A DNA stretch of 59,666 nt, from assembly GCA_015493745.1 (NCBI GenBank), contig WGCN01000034.1:1-59666 (forward strand). Direction: 5' to 3'. The position numbers and the translations under genes were made by a program. The DNA is from Calditrichales bacterium. Lineage in GTDB: Bacteria > Calditrichota > Calditrichia > Calditrichales > J004. The notes beneath the pieces are model-generated. The model saw only the letters and a program-made list of their open reading frames with translations. It was not told the origin of the DNA and searched no databases. Shown in pieces: positions 23,334-33,750 of this stretch (the stretch's first letter is position 1; the number at the start of each line of letters is the position of its first letter).

Positions 23334-26312
23334 TCAGGCGTTAGCACCGTGGCATTTTTTATATTTTTTGCCGCTGCCGCAAAAGCAGGGATCATTGGGC
23401 CGGGGCTTTTTCTCAACACGAACGGGCTGGCGTTTATCGGAGCGCTCCCGTGAGGCTTTTTGAATATCGGTTTCTCCGGCCGGCACACCTTCAAAACCCA
23501 TGTTGGTGGACGCCTCATGAACGGTTTTCATGGGTACGTGACGCCGCTCTTCACGGTTGGTAGGCTCTTCGGCCAGTTGAAATTTCCACAACCAGTTCAA
23601 AATGGTTTCATTAATACGGTCAATCAAGGCCGTAAAAAGATAATAGGCTTCCTTTTTATACTCGATTAAGGGGTCTTTTTGACCATAGGCCTGGAGGTGA
23701 ATCCCTTCCTTGAGCATATCCATCTGATACAGGTGATCTTTCCACTCCTCATCAATAACCCGCAGAATAAAGTAGCGTTCCAGCACGGCCATCTTTTCGC
23801 GGCCGATGCGCTTCTCCTTCAGGCTATAGATCTCCAGCATATCCTCTTTTATCTTTTCCTTAAGGTCTTCGGCGGTATAAGCTTCCACATCCTTGTATGT
23901 TTTTTCAAAGTTTAAGAAGGAGATACGTTGTATTTCCGTCTTCAGCCCCTCAAGGTCCCACTCGTCGCTATGCCCTTTGGGATCCACATATTTGGCCATG
24001 ACGCTATCCAGATATTCTTCAAGAATATTTACCACTTCGGCATAAATATCTTCCTGCATCAGGGCCGCGCGCCGCCGGTCATAGATAACCGTACGCTGTT
24101 GATTCATCACATCGTCATAGTCCAGCAAACGTTTACGGATGGAAAAGTTACGGGCTTCCACCTTACGCTGGGCACGCTCAATGGCTTTGGTCATCATCTT
24201 ATGTGTGATCACCTCGCCTTCCTCGGCACCAAGCCGCTCCATAATGCCGGCCACACGATCGGTGGCAAAAAGGCGCATCAGATCATCTTCCAGACTGAGA
24301 TAAAAGATACTGCTGCCGGGATCACCCTGGCGACCGCTCCGGCCGCGCAACTGGCGGTCAATACGGCGGGACTCATGCCGCTCCGTACCGATAACATGCA
24401 AACCGCCGGGTATGCCCCGCTCCGGATCACCGGCTTCGACCACTCCGGCACCCAATTTAATATCGGTACCACGACCGGCCATGTTGGTGGCAATGGTTAC
24501 CGCGCCCCGCTCTCCGGCCTGGGATACGATCTCGGCTTCCCGTTTATGCTGCTTGGCGTTAAGTACATTGTGTTTGATGCCGCGCCGTTTCAACATACGG
24601 CTCAGGGTTTCCGAAACCTCAACGGTAACCGTGCCCACCAGAACCGGCCGGCCCAGTTTATTCATGGTTTCGATTTCTTCGATGATGGCATTGTACTTTT
24701 CACGTTTTGTGCGGTAAAGGCGATCATCCATATCCACACGGGCAATGGGCTTGTTCGTGGGAATGACCAAAACATCCAGCTTGTAAATTTCCCAGAATTC
24801 CGCCGCTTCGGTTTCCGCCGTACCGGTCATGCCGGCCAGCTTATCATACATGCGGAAAAAGTTCTGCAAGGTGATGGTGGCCAGGGTTTGGGTTTCACGC
24901 TCAATTTTAACATTTTCCTTGGCCTCGATTGCCTGGTGCAGGCCATCACTGTAACGGCGGCCGGAAAGGATACGACCGGTGAACTCATCGACGATCTGCA
25001 CCTTGCCATCCTGAACAACATACTCCGAATCTTTCTCATACAAGGTATAGGCGCGCAGTAACTGGGATATGTTCTGCACCTTTTCGCTACGCTCGTTCAG
25101 CAACTGGTGCAGCTCATCCTTTTGGGCAAGTTTTTGTTCCTCGCTCAGGCTTTCATCCTGCTCGATTTTGGCGATCTCCTCGCCCAGATCCGGTATCAAA
25201 AACATTTCCGGCTCGGCGGGATTCATCTCCACCCGTCCTTTTTCGGTTAAGTCGATGGTATGGCTTTTTTCATCGACGATAAAATAAAGCTCACCGAAAT
25301 AGTGCTCATCGGAAGCCTTGCTCTGTCCCTTATCCCGCAGATAGTCATTCTCCATCGCCTGTACCATGCGCTTGATGGAGGGATCATGATAGAGTTTGAG
25401 CAAACGTTTGTTTTTGGGAGCGCCCTTTTCGGCGATCAGCAGTTTATTGGCCCCTTCCCGCTCCTTGCCGGCCTTGATCAAATCTTCCCCCTCTTTAACC
25501 AACCGGTTAACCAGGCGGTTCTGAGCGGTTACCAGCCGTTCGACAAGCGGCTTCATCTCCGCATAGCGGTGGGTGGAAACGGAAACAGGTCCACTGATAA
25601 TCAGCGGCGTCCGCGCTTCATCGATTAAAACACTGTCCACCTCGTCAACAATGGAATAGTGGTGGCCGCGTACCTGAACAATATTATCAACCGATCCGGC
25701 CATGTTATCGCGCAGATAATCAAAGCCGAATTCATTATTGGTCCCATAGGTGACATCACAGTTGTAAGCTTCCCGGCGCTGTTCGGGCGTCATATCGCCC
25801 AGGATGACGCCTACGGTAAGACCGAGGTAATTCAGCACATGTCCCATCCACTCGGAGTCACGCAGGGCCAGGTAGTCGTTTACGGTTACCAGATGCGCTC
25901 CCTTGCCCTCCAGGGCATTTAAATAAAGAGGCAGGGTTGCCACCAGGGTTTTACCTTCACCGGTAGCCATCTCGGCTATTTTCCCCTGGTGCAAAACGAT
26001 TCCGCCCACCAACTGCACATCAAAGGGCACCATGTCCCAGGTCTGCTCGCGACCGGCCACTTTCCAGCTTTGGCCCTTTAAACGGCGGCAGGCCTCCTTA
26101 ACAACGGCAAAGGCTTCCGGCAGAATATCATCGGTGGTCTCACCATCCTGCAAACGTTGACGGAACTCGTCGGTTTTAGCCTTAAGCTGTTCCTCGCTCA
26201 GGCTTTGAAATTGCTCGTAGAACTCATTGATCTCATCAACCACAAGCGAAAGCTTACTTACTTCCCGGTCATTTTTAGAGCCAAATATTTTTTTAAATAC
26301 CGTTTGAATCAT
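23334..26312 (-). CDS. secA: Preprotein translocase ATPase SecA
   Basis: 992 residues from the ATG at 26312 (GAGG seven bases before it; the TTG at 26318 is less likely). SecA drives proteins through SecYEG. Seen are Walker A (ATGEGKTLVATLP), DEVDSVLIDEARTP, NEFGFDYLRDNM, the second motor segment (TNMAGRGTDIKLG) and the C-terminal zinc motif CFCGSGKKYKKCH. It is about 90 residues longer than the E. coli protein, mainly through a helical, lysine- and glutamate-rich insert in the region between LVTAQNRL and LHQLLNERSE. The neighbours are a phosphoesterase upstream and an esterase downstream. Confidence 0.98.
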   Translation of the reverse strand: MIQTVFKKIFGSKNDREVSKLSLVVDEINEFYEQFQSLSEEQLKAKTDEFRQRLQDGETTDDILPEAFAVVKEACRRLKGQSWKVAGREQTWDMVPFDVQLVGGIVLHQGKIAEMATGEGKTLVATLPLYLNALEGKGAHLVTVNDYLALRDSEWMGHVLNYLGLTVGVILGDMTPEQRREAYNCDVTYGTNNEFGFDYLRDNMAGSVDNIVQVRGHHYSIVDEVDSVLIDEARTPLIISGPVSVSTHRYAEMKPLVERLVTAQNRLVNRLVKEGEDLIKAGKEREGANKLLIAEKGAPKNKRLLKLYHDPSIKRMVQAMENDYLRDKGQSKASDEHYFGELYFIVDEKSHTIDLTEKGRVEMNPAEPEMFLIPDLGEEIAKIEQDESLSEEQKLAQKDELHQLLNERSEKVQNISQLLRAYTLYEKDSEYVVQDGKVQIVDEFTGRILSGRRYSDGLHQAIEAKENVKIERETQTLATITLQNFFRMYDKLAGMTGTAETEAAEFWEIYKLDVLVIPTNKPIARVDMDDRLYRTKREKYNAIIEEIETMNKLGRPVLVGTVTVEVSETLSRMLKRRGIKHNVLNAKQHKREAEIVSQAGERGAVTIATNMAGRGTDIKLGAGVVEAGDPERGIPGGLHVIGTERHESRRIDRQLRGRSGRQGDPGSSIFYLSLEDDLMRLFATDRVAGIMERLGAEEGEVITHKMMTKAIERAQRKVEARNFSIRKRLLDYDDVMNQQRTVIYDRRRAALMQEDIYAEVVNILEEYLDSVMAKYVDPKGHSDEWDLEGLKTEIQRISFLNFEKTYKDVEAYTAEDLKEKIKEDMLEIYSLKEKRIGREKMAVLERYFILRVIDEEWKDHLYQMDMLKEGIHLQAYGQKDPLIEYKKEAYYLFTALIDRINETILNWLWKFQLAEEPTNREERRHVPMKTVHEASTNMGFEGVPAGETDIQKASRERSDKRQPVRVEKKPRPNDPCFCGSGKKYKKCHGANA

Positions 26313-26323
26313 TATCAACCTCT

Positions 26324-27037
26324 TTATTGTCCATACAGAATACGATCCGCCAGATAAGAAGGCAGACCGGCGTTTTTAATTTTTTCCGATGTTTTCCGTG
26401 TATCATATTTCAGCCGGATATATTCCAGGCTGTTTGTTTCCGTATCCAAAAGCACAAAGCAGGTGCGCGGGTCGCCATCTCTCGGCTGCCCGACACTGCC
26501 CACGTTAACGATGTAAGATTCACCACGTTCCAGTATAATTTTTTTATCCGTAAAATAGGCCGATGGCGTGTAAATTATGGGTACATGGGAATGGCCTATA
26601 AAACAGATATTTTGTTTAAAGACCTTAAATTGTTTTAATGCCGCCTGATGTGTAAGCACATACTCCCAACTGCTTGGGCTTTTCGGTGAGGCATGGGTAA
26701 GCAAAAGATGCTCATACACCGTGGTAAAGGGCAGTTTCTTTAAGAAGTTCGTGTTTTCCGTAGTTAGCTGATTCCGGGTCCAGGCGATGGCGCTTTTAGC
26801 GTTTATATTAAAAAACTCCGTATTGGCCAACCCGACCGCCGCATAGTCATGATTTCCCATAATAACATGGGTGCAATGTTCTTTAATTAAAGTCACACAC
26901 TCGTTGGGATTGGGGCCATACCCCACGGAATCTCCCAAACAAAAAACAGTTTCGATATCATGCTGCCGCGTATACTCAAAAACGGTTTGAAGAGCTTCCA
27001 AATTGGCATGCACATCTGAAATTATGGCTATCTGCAT
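26324..27037 (-). CDS. Metallophosphoesterase (calcineurin-like)
   Basis: 237 residues with all dimetal motifs of the calcineurin-like superfamily: SDVHAN (D8, H10), LGDSVGYGP, MGNHDYAAV, LTHASP and FIGHSHVP. The sequence is closest in style to the YfcE/PrpE-type small phosphodiesterases or protein phosphatases. It is cytoplasmic. It follows nusB by six bases and precedes secA by eleven. The substrate cannot be read from the sequence; phosphodiester, phosphoprotein or dinucleotide substrates are all possible. Confidence 0.88.
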   Translation of the reverse strand: MQIAIISDVHANLEALQTVFEYTRQHDIETVFCLGDSVGYGPNPNECVTLIKEHCTHVIMGNHDYAAVGLANTEFFNINAKSAIAWTRNQLTTENTNFLKKLPFTTVYEHLLLTHASPKSPSSWEYVLTHQAALKQFKVFKQNICFIGHSHVPIIYTPSAYFTDKKIILERGESYIVNVGSVGQPRDGDPRTCFVLLDTETNSLEYIRLKYDTRKTSEKIKNAGLPSYLADRILYGQ

Positions 27038-27043
27038 AGGAAG

Positions 27044-27486
27044 TTAGATCAAATCGGAGATAAGACCCCGTCCTGATTTTTTAATTTTTTTCTCTTTGAT
27101 CAGGGATTTTATAAGTGCATCCAGAATACCGTTCACAAATTTTCCACTACGATCGGTACTGTACTTTTTACTGATCTCTATCATTTCATTCAATGTAACC
27201 TCGGGGGGTATATCTTCAAAGAACAAAATTTCGGCCAACCCCATTCGCAGAATAATGCGATCCAGCAATGCCACCCGGCCCAGTTCCCAGTGCTTCAACT
27301 TGGAAGCTATCAGGTCTTCCAGTTTCTCTTTGTTTTGCTGACACACCATGACCAGTTCCTTAGGGAAAGCATCGGCACAGGCTTTTTCTTCTTTTTTTAA
27401 ATTTTCAATCTGTTCATCAATATCAATGGGATTGAATTCCTGGGCATAAAGCAGTTTGAGAGCGCACTCTCTTCGTATTCGTTGTT

Positions 27487-27490
<4 letters not shown>
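27044..27490 (-). CDS. nusB: Transcription antitermination protein NusB
   Basis: 148 residues, all-helical, with the NusB signatures [14 protein letters not shown] at the start and [36 protein letters not shown], and [12 protein letters not shown] near the end. NusB joins NusE (S10) on boxA of rRNA leader RNA to prevent early termination. Its start overlaps the end of the hydroxyacyl-CoA dehydrogenase gene by four bases (ATGA). The C-terminal lysine-rich tail is slightly longer than usual. Confidence 0.95.
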
Positions 27491-28338
<848 letters not shown>

Positions 28339-28340
28339 TT

Positions 28341-29528
28341 TTATTGTCTCTCCACTATTAAGGTTGATGCCTCTCCACCGCCGATGCAAATGGAGGCCAG
28401 ACCATATTTGGCATCCCTTTGCCGCATGGCATGTATCAGCGTCACTAAAATCCGGGCGCCGCTTGCTCCGATGGGGTGACCGATGGCTACCGACCCGCCG
28501 TTTACATTGACCTTTTCAACGGGTATTCCCAGGAGCTGATTATTCACCAGGGTAACCACGGCAAAAGCCTCATTTATTTCAAACAGATCAATATCTTCTA
28601 TGCTCAGATTGACTTTGCCCAACGCCTTGCGAATCGAATCCGCCGGGGCCTGGGGAAACTCCTGGGGCAGGCGCGCCGCCGAAGCGTGACTGACAACCGT
28701 CGCCATCGGTGTCAAACCCAGTTCCGCTGCTTTCTGTTCAGACATGAGCAATACCGCCGCCGCTCCGTCATTAATGGAGGAGGCATTGGCCGCCGTTACA
28801 CTGCCCTCCTTGCCAAAGGCCGGCTTTAGATTGGGTATTTTTTCAAAGCGGACACGCCGGGGTTCTTCATCTTCAGTAATGATCAGGGGGTCACCTTTGC
28901 GCTGAGGAATTTCAACGGGAGTGATTTCATCATTAAAAAGCCCTTTCTCCATGGAAGCCAGCGCTCTTTTATAGCTAAGGATGGAAAACTCATCCTGGCT
29001 TTCCCGGGAAACATGACAACTTTCGGCACACCGGTCGGCGGCGGTGCCCATATGAAAATCATTATAAGGATCCCAAAGACCATCTTTAATCATTCCGTCC
29101 ACCAACTCCACATCTCCCATTTTATGGCCCTGACGGTAACCGGGGAGATAAAAGGGAGCCTGGCTCATATTTTCCATGCCGCCGGCAATAATCACTTCCG
29201 CATCGCCGACCATAATGGCCTGCGCGGCCAGCATTACGGCTTTCAATCCGGAACCACACACCTTGTTTACGGTGAGGCATTGAACGGCCTTATCCAGGCC
29301 GGCACCGAGGGCCGCCTGCCTGGCGGGCGCCTGTCCTTCATTGGCCGGCAGCACATTGCCCATGATCACTTCATCCACTAAAAGCGGGTCTATGCCGCTC
29401 TTTTGCACCACCGCTTTGATAACCGCGCTGCCCAGCCTGGTAGCCGGGACATCCTTAAACTGTCCTAAAAAGGAACCAACGGCTGTACGGGCCGCGCTTA
29501 CAATGACAACATTTCTGATTTCAGACAT
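28341..29528 (-). CDS. Acetyl-CoA acetyltransferase (thiolase)
   Basis: 395 residues, the standard thiolase length. The acyl-bearing C91 is in [12 protein letters not shown], and the second active-site pair is H351 ([10 protein letters not shown]) and C381 (CIGGGEA). NEAFAVVT is the usual thiolase loop. Small side chains and length suggest the biosynthetic, acetoacetyl-CoA specific type, but degradative use cannot be excluded. The next gene encodes 3-hydroxybutyryl-CoA dehydrogenase. No crotonase, bcd or PHB synthase gene is in the window, so the end product of the pair is unclear. Confidence 0.95.
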   Translation of the reverse strand: MSEIRNVVIVSAARTAVGSFLGQFKDVPATRLGSAVIKAVVQKSGIDPLLVDEVIMGNVLPANEGQAPARQAALGAGLDKAVQCLTVNKVCGSGLKAVMLAAQAIMVGDAEVIIAGGMENMSQAPFYLPGYRQGHKMGDVELVDGMIKDGLWDPYNDFHMGTAADRCAESCHVSRESQDEFSILSYKRALASMEKGLFNDEITPVEIPQRKGDPLIITEDEEPRRVRFEKIPNLKPAFGKEGSVTAANASSINDGAAAVLLMSEQKAAELGLTPMATVVSHASAARLPQEFPQAPADSIRKALGKVNLSIEDIDLFEINEAFAVVTLVNNQLLGIPVEKVNVNGGSVAIGHPIGASGARILVTLIHAMRQRDAKYGLASICIGGGEASTLIVERQ

Positions 29529-29594
29529 TATTTTATTCCTTAAAGAGATAAGTTTTAAATTTACCTATATTCTCTTCTTAGATCAAATGTAGCG

Positions 29595-30578
29595 CTATTT
29601 ATCTTCCCCGGTGTCATAGGAGTCGTAAGCATCGATAATTCTTTTTACCAGAGGATGCCGGACAACATCCTCGCGATCCAGACGAACAACGCCGATCTGA
29701 TCTATGGCTTTTAGAACCTTAATACCCGAAATCAAGCCGGATTCCGTTTTCCGGTCCAGGTCAATCTGAGTCACATCTCCGGTAATCATCGCCTTGGTAT
29801 GCGCCCCCAGGCGCGTCAGAAACATCTTCATTTGAGTAAAGGTGGTGTTTTGCGCCTCATCCAGAATAACGAAGGCATTATTCAGCGTACGGCCACGCAT
29901 ATATGCCAGCGGAACGATTTCAATGCTTTCGTCTTCAAACATGCTTTTCAACTGACTTTTGGGAATCATATCATCAAGGGCATCATAAAGGGGTTTTAGA
30001 TAGGGATCGATCTTGTCTTTAAAATCACCCGGAAGATAACCAAGGCTTTCACCGGCTTCCACGGCCGGCCGCGTTAAAATAATTTTTTTTATGCGCCCGC
30101 TATTGTAAAAATGAACCGCCAGGGCCACCGCCACATATGTTTTCCCTGTTCCGGCGGGACCGATGACAAAAACCAGATCATGTGCCGATACCGCGGATAT
30201 AATCTTCTTTTGTCCTTCTGTTTTGGGACGGATGGCTTTTTTTGCGGTGGTGATAACCTCTTCCATCACCGGTTCGTGGTGCAGCGATGTGTGTACATCT
30301 ATGCGGGAATTATGGCGGTGAACCTGCAACAGGGTATGAATATCATTTTCATTGAGCCGTTTCTTGCGGCGCACCATTCCGGCCAGTTCTTCACAGACCA
30401 GATAAGCCTGTTCCACATCCGGGGCGGGGCCGATTATCTTTATCTGTGATCCCCGGGGAGTTATCCGGCAGCCGGTTAGGCGGGCAATCAGTTTTATATA
30501 GGCCTCGTTTGGCCCGTATAGAAGAACCGGCGAAACCTGTTCTTCAATGGTATAAATTTTTTCTTTTAAGTTTTCCAT
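29595..30578 (-). CDS. PhoH family ATPase
   Basis: 327 residues of the PhoH (PhoL-type) family. An N-terminal KH-like region (about 15-75) is followed by the ATPase core with Walker A GPAGTGKT (140-147), AVEAGESLGYLPGDF, and Walker B FVILDEAQNTT. These proteins are RNA-associated ATPases, possibly helicases, often encoded near ybeY; ybeY is not present here. The ATG lies only six bases after the T-rich tail of the previous gene's terminator and has only a weak AGAG ribosome site. Confidence 0.93.
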   Translation of the reverse strand: MENLKEKIYTIEEQVSPVLLYGPNEAYIKLIARLTGCRITPRGSQIKIIGPAPDVEQAYLVCEELAGMVRRKKRLNENDIHTLLQVHRHNSRIDVHTSLHHEPVMEEVITTAKKAIRPKTEGQKKIISAVSAHDLVFVIGPAGTGKTYVAVALAVHFYNSGRIKKIILTRPAVEAGESLGYLPGDFKDKIDPYLKPLYDALDDMIPKSQLKSMFEDESIEIVPLAYMRGRTLNNAFVILDEAQNTTFTQMKMFLTRLGAHTKAMITGDVTQIDLDRKTESGLISGIKVLKAIDQIGVVRLDREDVVRHPLVKRIIDAYDSYDTGEDK

Positions 30579-30584
30579 AGCTCT

Positions 30585-30622
30585 AAAATAAAAAAAGCTT
30601 CCGGCTTAACAACCGGAAGCTT
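30585..30622 (-). terminator. Rho-independent terminator between the LysM gene and phoH
   Basis: A perfect 10-bp stem (30595-30604 with 30613-30622), with an eight-base loop, is followed on the minus strand by TTTTTTATTTT. It ends the lipoprotein/LysM transcript 20 bases after the LysM stop. phoH starts at 30578, so its transcript must come from read-through or from a promoter within this element. Confidence 0.9.
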
Positions 30623-30642
30623 TTCAAAAAGACATCTCCTAT

Positions 30643-31485
30643 CTAGCGTTCAATTTTAAGAAGCTGATAAGGATAAATCACGTTGGGATCGGAAATAGTG
30701 CCCTTGTTGGATTCAAACAGTTTTTGCCATTTAAAGGAGCTGCCGTACACGTTGGAATAACCGGCAATCATGGAAAGGTTTTCACCTTTTTGTACCAAAT
30801 ACTCATTGGGGCCGACAACGCGCGGGATGGTCAGTACCTGATCGGGAAAGATCAGGTTAGGATCTTTAATCTGATCGGAGTTGGATGTATAAATCCGCAT
30901 CCAGGCATAAGCATCACCGTAGATATCTTCCTTGGCGGCTATTTTCCACAAATAGTCACCGCGCGTAACGGTATAGGAAGGCGGTACGGCTGTTTTACCT
31001 TTTTCACGTGCCTGGTTGATAAGGCTTTCGATTTGACCGAGAAGCTTTTCATTGGCCGTCAATGTGGAAAGATCGTTTTTCTTAAGCTCTTCAACTTTTG
31101 CGGCGAAATCATCCAACTCGTTCATGCGGCTGTAAATATCTTCCGGAGACATCCCCAGGAAGCTGTTTACATCGCTTTTCAGTTTATTCAGATCCGAAAC
31201 ATAGGTATCATTACCGGCTTTATCGGAACTGGCCGTGGCATAAATTTCATTCCAGGTAGCATCAATTTCCTGGTTCAGGGACTCCAGTTCAGCTTTCAGC
31301 GAAGCAATGCGCGCATCTTCATCACTGATACCCTGCTCAGCCGTAGCCAGACGGCTTTTCCATTTTTCCAACTCAGCATTGTATTGTTCCTGAGTCATCT
31401 CATCGTAGTTATACGAATAATTTTGTGCGTATACTGAAATAAAGGAAACCAGTAACACAGCAATAGTTAATTTCATCAATTTCAT
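30643..31485 (-). CDS. Secreted coiled-coil protein with two LysM domains
   Basis: 280 residues: signal peptide to about residue 20, a long coiled coil (about 25-160), then two LysM-like domains (SYTVTRGDYLWKIA through LTIPR, and YLVQKGENLSMIA through LLKIER). LysM modules bind N-acetylglucosamine in peptidoglycan, so the protein probably tethers to the cell wall in the periplasm. It follows a small coiled-coil lipoprotein gene with a near-consensus promoter, and a terminator closes the pair. The two proteins may interact through their coiled coils; that is inference. Confidence 0.87.
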   Translation of the reverse strand: MKLMKLTIAVLLVSFISVYAQNYSYNYDEMTQEQYNAELEKWKSRLATAEQGISDEDARIASLKAELESLNQEIDATWNEIYATASSDKAGNDTYVSDLNKLKSDVNSFLGMSPEDIYSRMNELDDFAAKVEELKKNDLSTLTANEKLLGQIESLINQAREKGKTAVPPSYTVTRGDYLWKIAAKEDIYGDAYAWMRIYTSNSDQIKDPNLIFPDQVLTIPRVVGPNEYLVQKGENLSMIAGYSNVYGSSFKWQKLFESNKGTISDPNVIYPYQLLKIER

Positions 31486-31511
31486 TTTAAATCTCCTTTG
31501 AATAACTGTGG

Positions 31512-31802
31512 TTACTCGCCGTCAGCACTTTTACGTGCTTCAACCGCTTTTGTTACCTTCTCTTTTTCAGCCTTGGCTCTTTCCAGCTCAGCTTTCTTGA
31601 CATCTACCTGACGCTGCAGATCATCGGCTTCGGCTTTCTTGTCCTGATATGTTTTCTCTGCATCCAATGCGGCCGAACGGGTTTCCTCAAGTGTGCGGAT
31701 TTCTTCATCATCAGCGTGCCACCCACAACCGGACACACTCAATCCCACGATAAGCACTAAGCCTATACCCAGGATTCTTATAGAGTTGGACAACTTTTTC
31801 AT
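31512..31802 (-). CDS. Small Lpp-like coiled-coil lipoprotein
   Basis: 96 residues from the ATG at 31802 with GGAGG upstream; the longer frame is an artefact. A lipoprotein signal ends at lipobox SVSGC (C26). The mature part is one charged coiled coil with a heptad pattern (LEETRSAALDAEKTYQ, then DLQRQVDVKKAELERAK), like Lpp or OprI. There is no C-terminal Lys as in E. coli Lpp; it ends in ADGE, so covalent attachment to peptidoglycan is not expected. It is co-transcribed with the LysM protein and may help hold the outer membrane to the wall. Confidence 0.82.
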   Translation of the reverse strand: MKKLSNSIRILGIGLVLIVGLSVSGCGWHADDEEIRTLEETRSAALDAEKTYQDKKAEADDLQRQVDVKKAELERAKAEKEKVTKAVEARKSADGE

Positions 31803-31846
31803 CAATAGCCTCCTAAAATAAAAAATTAATTCGTTGGAATAGGCAA

Positions 31847-31875
31847 AACCTACTAAAATCACCTGATTTTGTCAA
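31847..31875 (-). promoter_or_regulatory. Promoter for the lipoprotein/LysM pair
   Basis: On the minus strand TTGACA (31875-31870) is 17 bases from TAGGTT (31852-31847). The predicted start gives a leader of about 37 bases to the ATG at 31802. The -35 hexamer is a perfect sigma70 consensus. Confidence 0.6.
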
Positions 31876-31880
31876 GAATA

Positions 31881-33638
31881 TTACGTGCGCAGGCGGATGT
31901 GCAATTCTTTTAATTGATCTTCGTCAACTTCCGAAGGCGCGTTATCCATTAATGACAGTCCCGAACTCGTTTTCGGGAAGGCGATCACTTCACGAATGGA
32001 CTCGTTTCCGGTAAGCAGCATCACCAGCCGATCCAGACCGAAAGCGATGCCTCCATGGGGCGGCGCGCCATATTTTAAGGCATCCAGCAGAAAGCCAAAC
32101 TTGGCATTTGCCTCCTCTTCCCCGATATTCAGCATGTCAAAAACTTTTTGCTGCACCTCATTGCTGTGGATACGGATACTGCCACCGGCAATTTCATTCC
32201 CATTCCATACCAGGTCATAGGCCCTGGCCAGCGCTTTTTCCGGATGATCGCCGAAAGAGGACAACTGTTCCAGCTTGGGACTGGTAAACGGATGGTGCCG
32301 GGCGACATAGCGTTTTTCCTCTTCATTATATTCCAGCAGGGGAAAGTCAACCACCCAAAACACTTCATGACGCTTTTCATCTATCAGGCCCAAGTCTTCC
32401 GCAAGTTTGAGACGAACGGCCCCCAAAGCCGCATAGGTTATGTCATAGCGGTCGGCCACAATAAGCAGTATATCATTCTCCTTCAGGGAAAGCTTTTCAA
32501 TCAGTTCTTTTTGCTCTGCTTCCGAGATAAATTTGGCCACTCCTGTTTGTAAACCTCCGGCGACCACTTTACAATAGGCCATCCCGCGGGCGCCAAATTT
32601 TTTGGCATGTTCCACAAGCTGGTCGATCTGCTTGCGTGTCACATTATGTTCCGCAGGCACCACAAGCAAAGCGACACGCCCCTCTTTTTCCAAAACATCC
32701 CTAAAGGCATTGAAACCCGTGTTACGGAATATTTCGGAAACGGTTTTCAGTTTGAGATCAAATCTTAAATCAGGCTTATCGGATCCATAGGTTTCCACCG
32801 CCTCGGCATAGCTTATGGTCTTAAACGGCGTTTGCAGGTCGATATCCAGAATTTCTTTAAACAGATGTGCCGTCAGGCCCGCGGCGACATTCATCACCCC
32901 TTCTTCATCAACAAAAGACATCTCTATATCAATTTGCGTAAACTCCGGCTGGCGGTCTTTACGCAAATCCTCATCACGGAAACATTTTACTATTTGAAAA
33001 TATTTATCAAAACCCGCAATCATCAAAAGCTGTTTATACGTTTGCGGGGACTGCGGCAAAGCATAAAATTTCCCGGCAAAATTACGGCTGGGAACCAGAA
33101 AATCACGGGCCCCTTCGGGTGTGGATTTCATCAACACCGGTGTTTCAATTTCCGTAAAGCCAACATTTTCCAGATAATGGCGAACGATGGAAGTTATCCT
33201 TCCCCGGGTGCGGATATCCTCATGCAACTTATTTCTTCTCAAATCCAGATACCGGTATTTTAAACGTATTTCATCATTGACCTGAACGTTGTCATCAATT
33301 TCAAAAGGAGGAGTTAAGGCACTGTTCAGGACTTCTAATTGGGAAACATACACTTCAATATCACCGGTGGAAAGCTCACTATTGTGACTATCATCGGGTC
33401 GTTCAAAAACTTTTCCCGTTACTTTTATAACAAATTCACTTCTCAGTGATTTTGCCAGATCATAATAATCTTGATCAAATTCGGGATTAAAAACAATTTG
33501 TGTCAGCCCGTATTGATCCCGTAAATCGATAAAGATAACGCCGCCGTGGTCGCGCCGGCGGGATACCCAACCGGCCAGGGTGACGGTTTGGTTTATATGA
33601 TTTTTATTTAATTCACCACAAGTATGTGATCGGTACAT
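31881..33638 (-). CDS. aspS: Aspartyl-tRNA synthetase
   Basis: 585 residues, the bacterial-type length. An OB-fold anticodon domain (TVTLAGWVSRRRDHGGVIFIDLRD) is followed by class II catalytic motifs: motif 2 FRDEDLRKDRQPEFTQ and motif 3 GIAFGLDRLVML, and the GAD insert typical of bacterial AspRS lies between them (about 280-410). It charges tRNA-Asp. Whether it also charges tRNA-Asn cannot be decided from this window, and no gatCAB genes are present here. A strong promoter candidate lies just upstream and the next genes have their own promoter, so it is probably monocistronic. Confidence 0.97.
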   Translation of the reverse strand: MYRSHTCGELNKNHINQTVTLAGWVSRRRDHGGVIFIDLRDQYGLTQIVFNPEFDQDYYDLAKSLRSEFVIKVTGKVFERPDDSHNSELSTGDIEVYVSQLEVLNSALTPPFEIDDNVQVNDEIRLKYRYLDLRRNKLHEDIRTRGRITSIVRHYLENVGFTEIETPVLMKSTPEGARDFLVPSRNFAGKFYALPQSPQTYKQLLMIAGFDKYFQIVKCFRDEDLRKDRQPEFTQIDIEMSFVDEEGVMNVAAGLTAHLFKEILDIDLQTPFKTISYAEAVETYGSDKPDLRFDLKLKTVSEIFRNTGFNAFRDVLEKEGRVALLVVPAEHNVTRKQIDQLVEHAKKFGARGMAYCKVVAGGLQTGVAKFISEAEQKELIEKLSLKENDILLIVADRYDITYAALGAVRLKLAEDLGLIDEKRHEVFWVVDFPLLEYNEEEKRYVARHHPFTSPKLEQLSSFGDHPEKALARAYDLVWNGNEIAGGSIRIHSNEVQQKVFDMLNIGEEEANAKFGFLLDALKYGAPPHGGIAFGLDRLVMLLTGNESIREVIAFPKTSSGLSLMDNAPSEVDEDQLKELHIRLRT

Positions 33639-33667
33639 TTTAAGCTCCAGGTCGATGTAAAGCGCGC

Positions 33668-33696
33668 AATATAAAGAAATATGAAAGTACGCTCAA
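33668..33696 (-). promoter_or_regulatory. Promoter for aspS
   Basis: On the minus strand TTGAGC (33696-33691) and TATATT (33673-33668) are 17 bases apart, giving a leader of about 23 bases before the ATG at 33638. It begins directly after the terminator of the Exb/TPR operon. Confidence 0.5.
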
Positions 33697-33698
33697 AT

Positions 33699-33728
33699 AT
33701 AAAAAAAAAGCCGCCCGATGGGCGGCTT
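33699..33728 (-). terminator. Rho-independent terminator of the Exb/TPR operon
   Basis: A perfect 9-bp GC-rich stem (33708-33716 with 33720-33728) with a three-base loop is followed on the minus strand by a run of nine T residues. It lies 22 bases after the stop of the AgmX-like gene. Confidence 0.92.
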
Positions 33729-33750
33729 TTCAATTCAATCAAAATAGTCT

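Noticed and set aside
22315-23518. Longer N-terminus for the esterase gene
   Set aside because: The extension reads into the secA gene in another frame and lacks any hydrolase pattern; the ATG at 23296 has a ribosome site.
23928-25061. 377-codon plus-strand open frame
   Set aside because: It lies entirely opposite secA, whose conserved motifs cover the region; it is a shadow frame.
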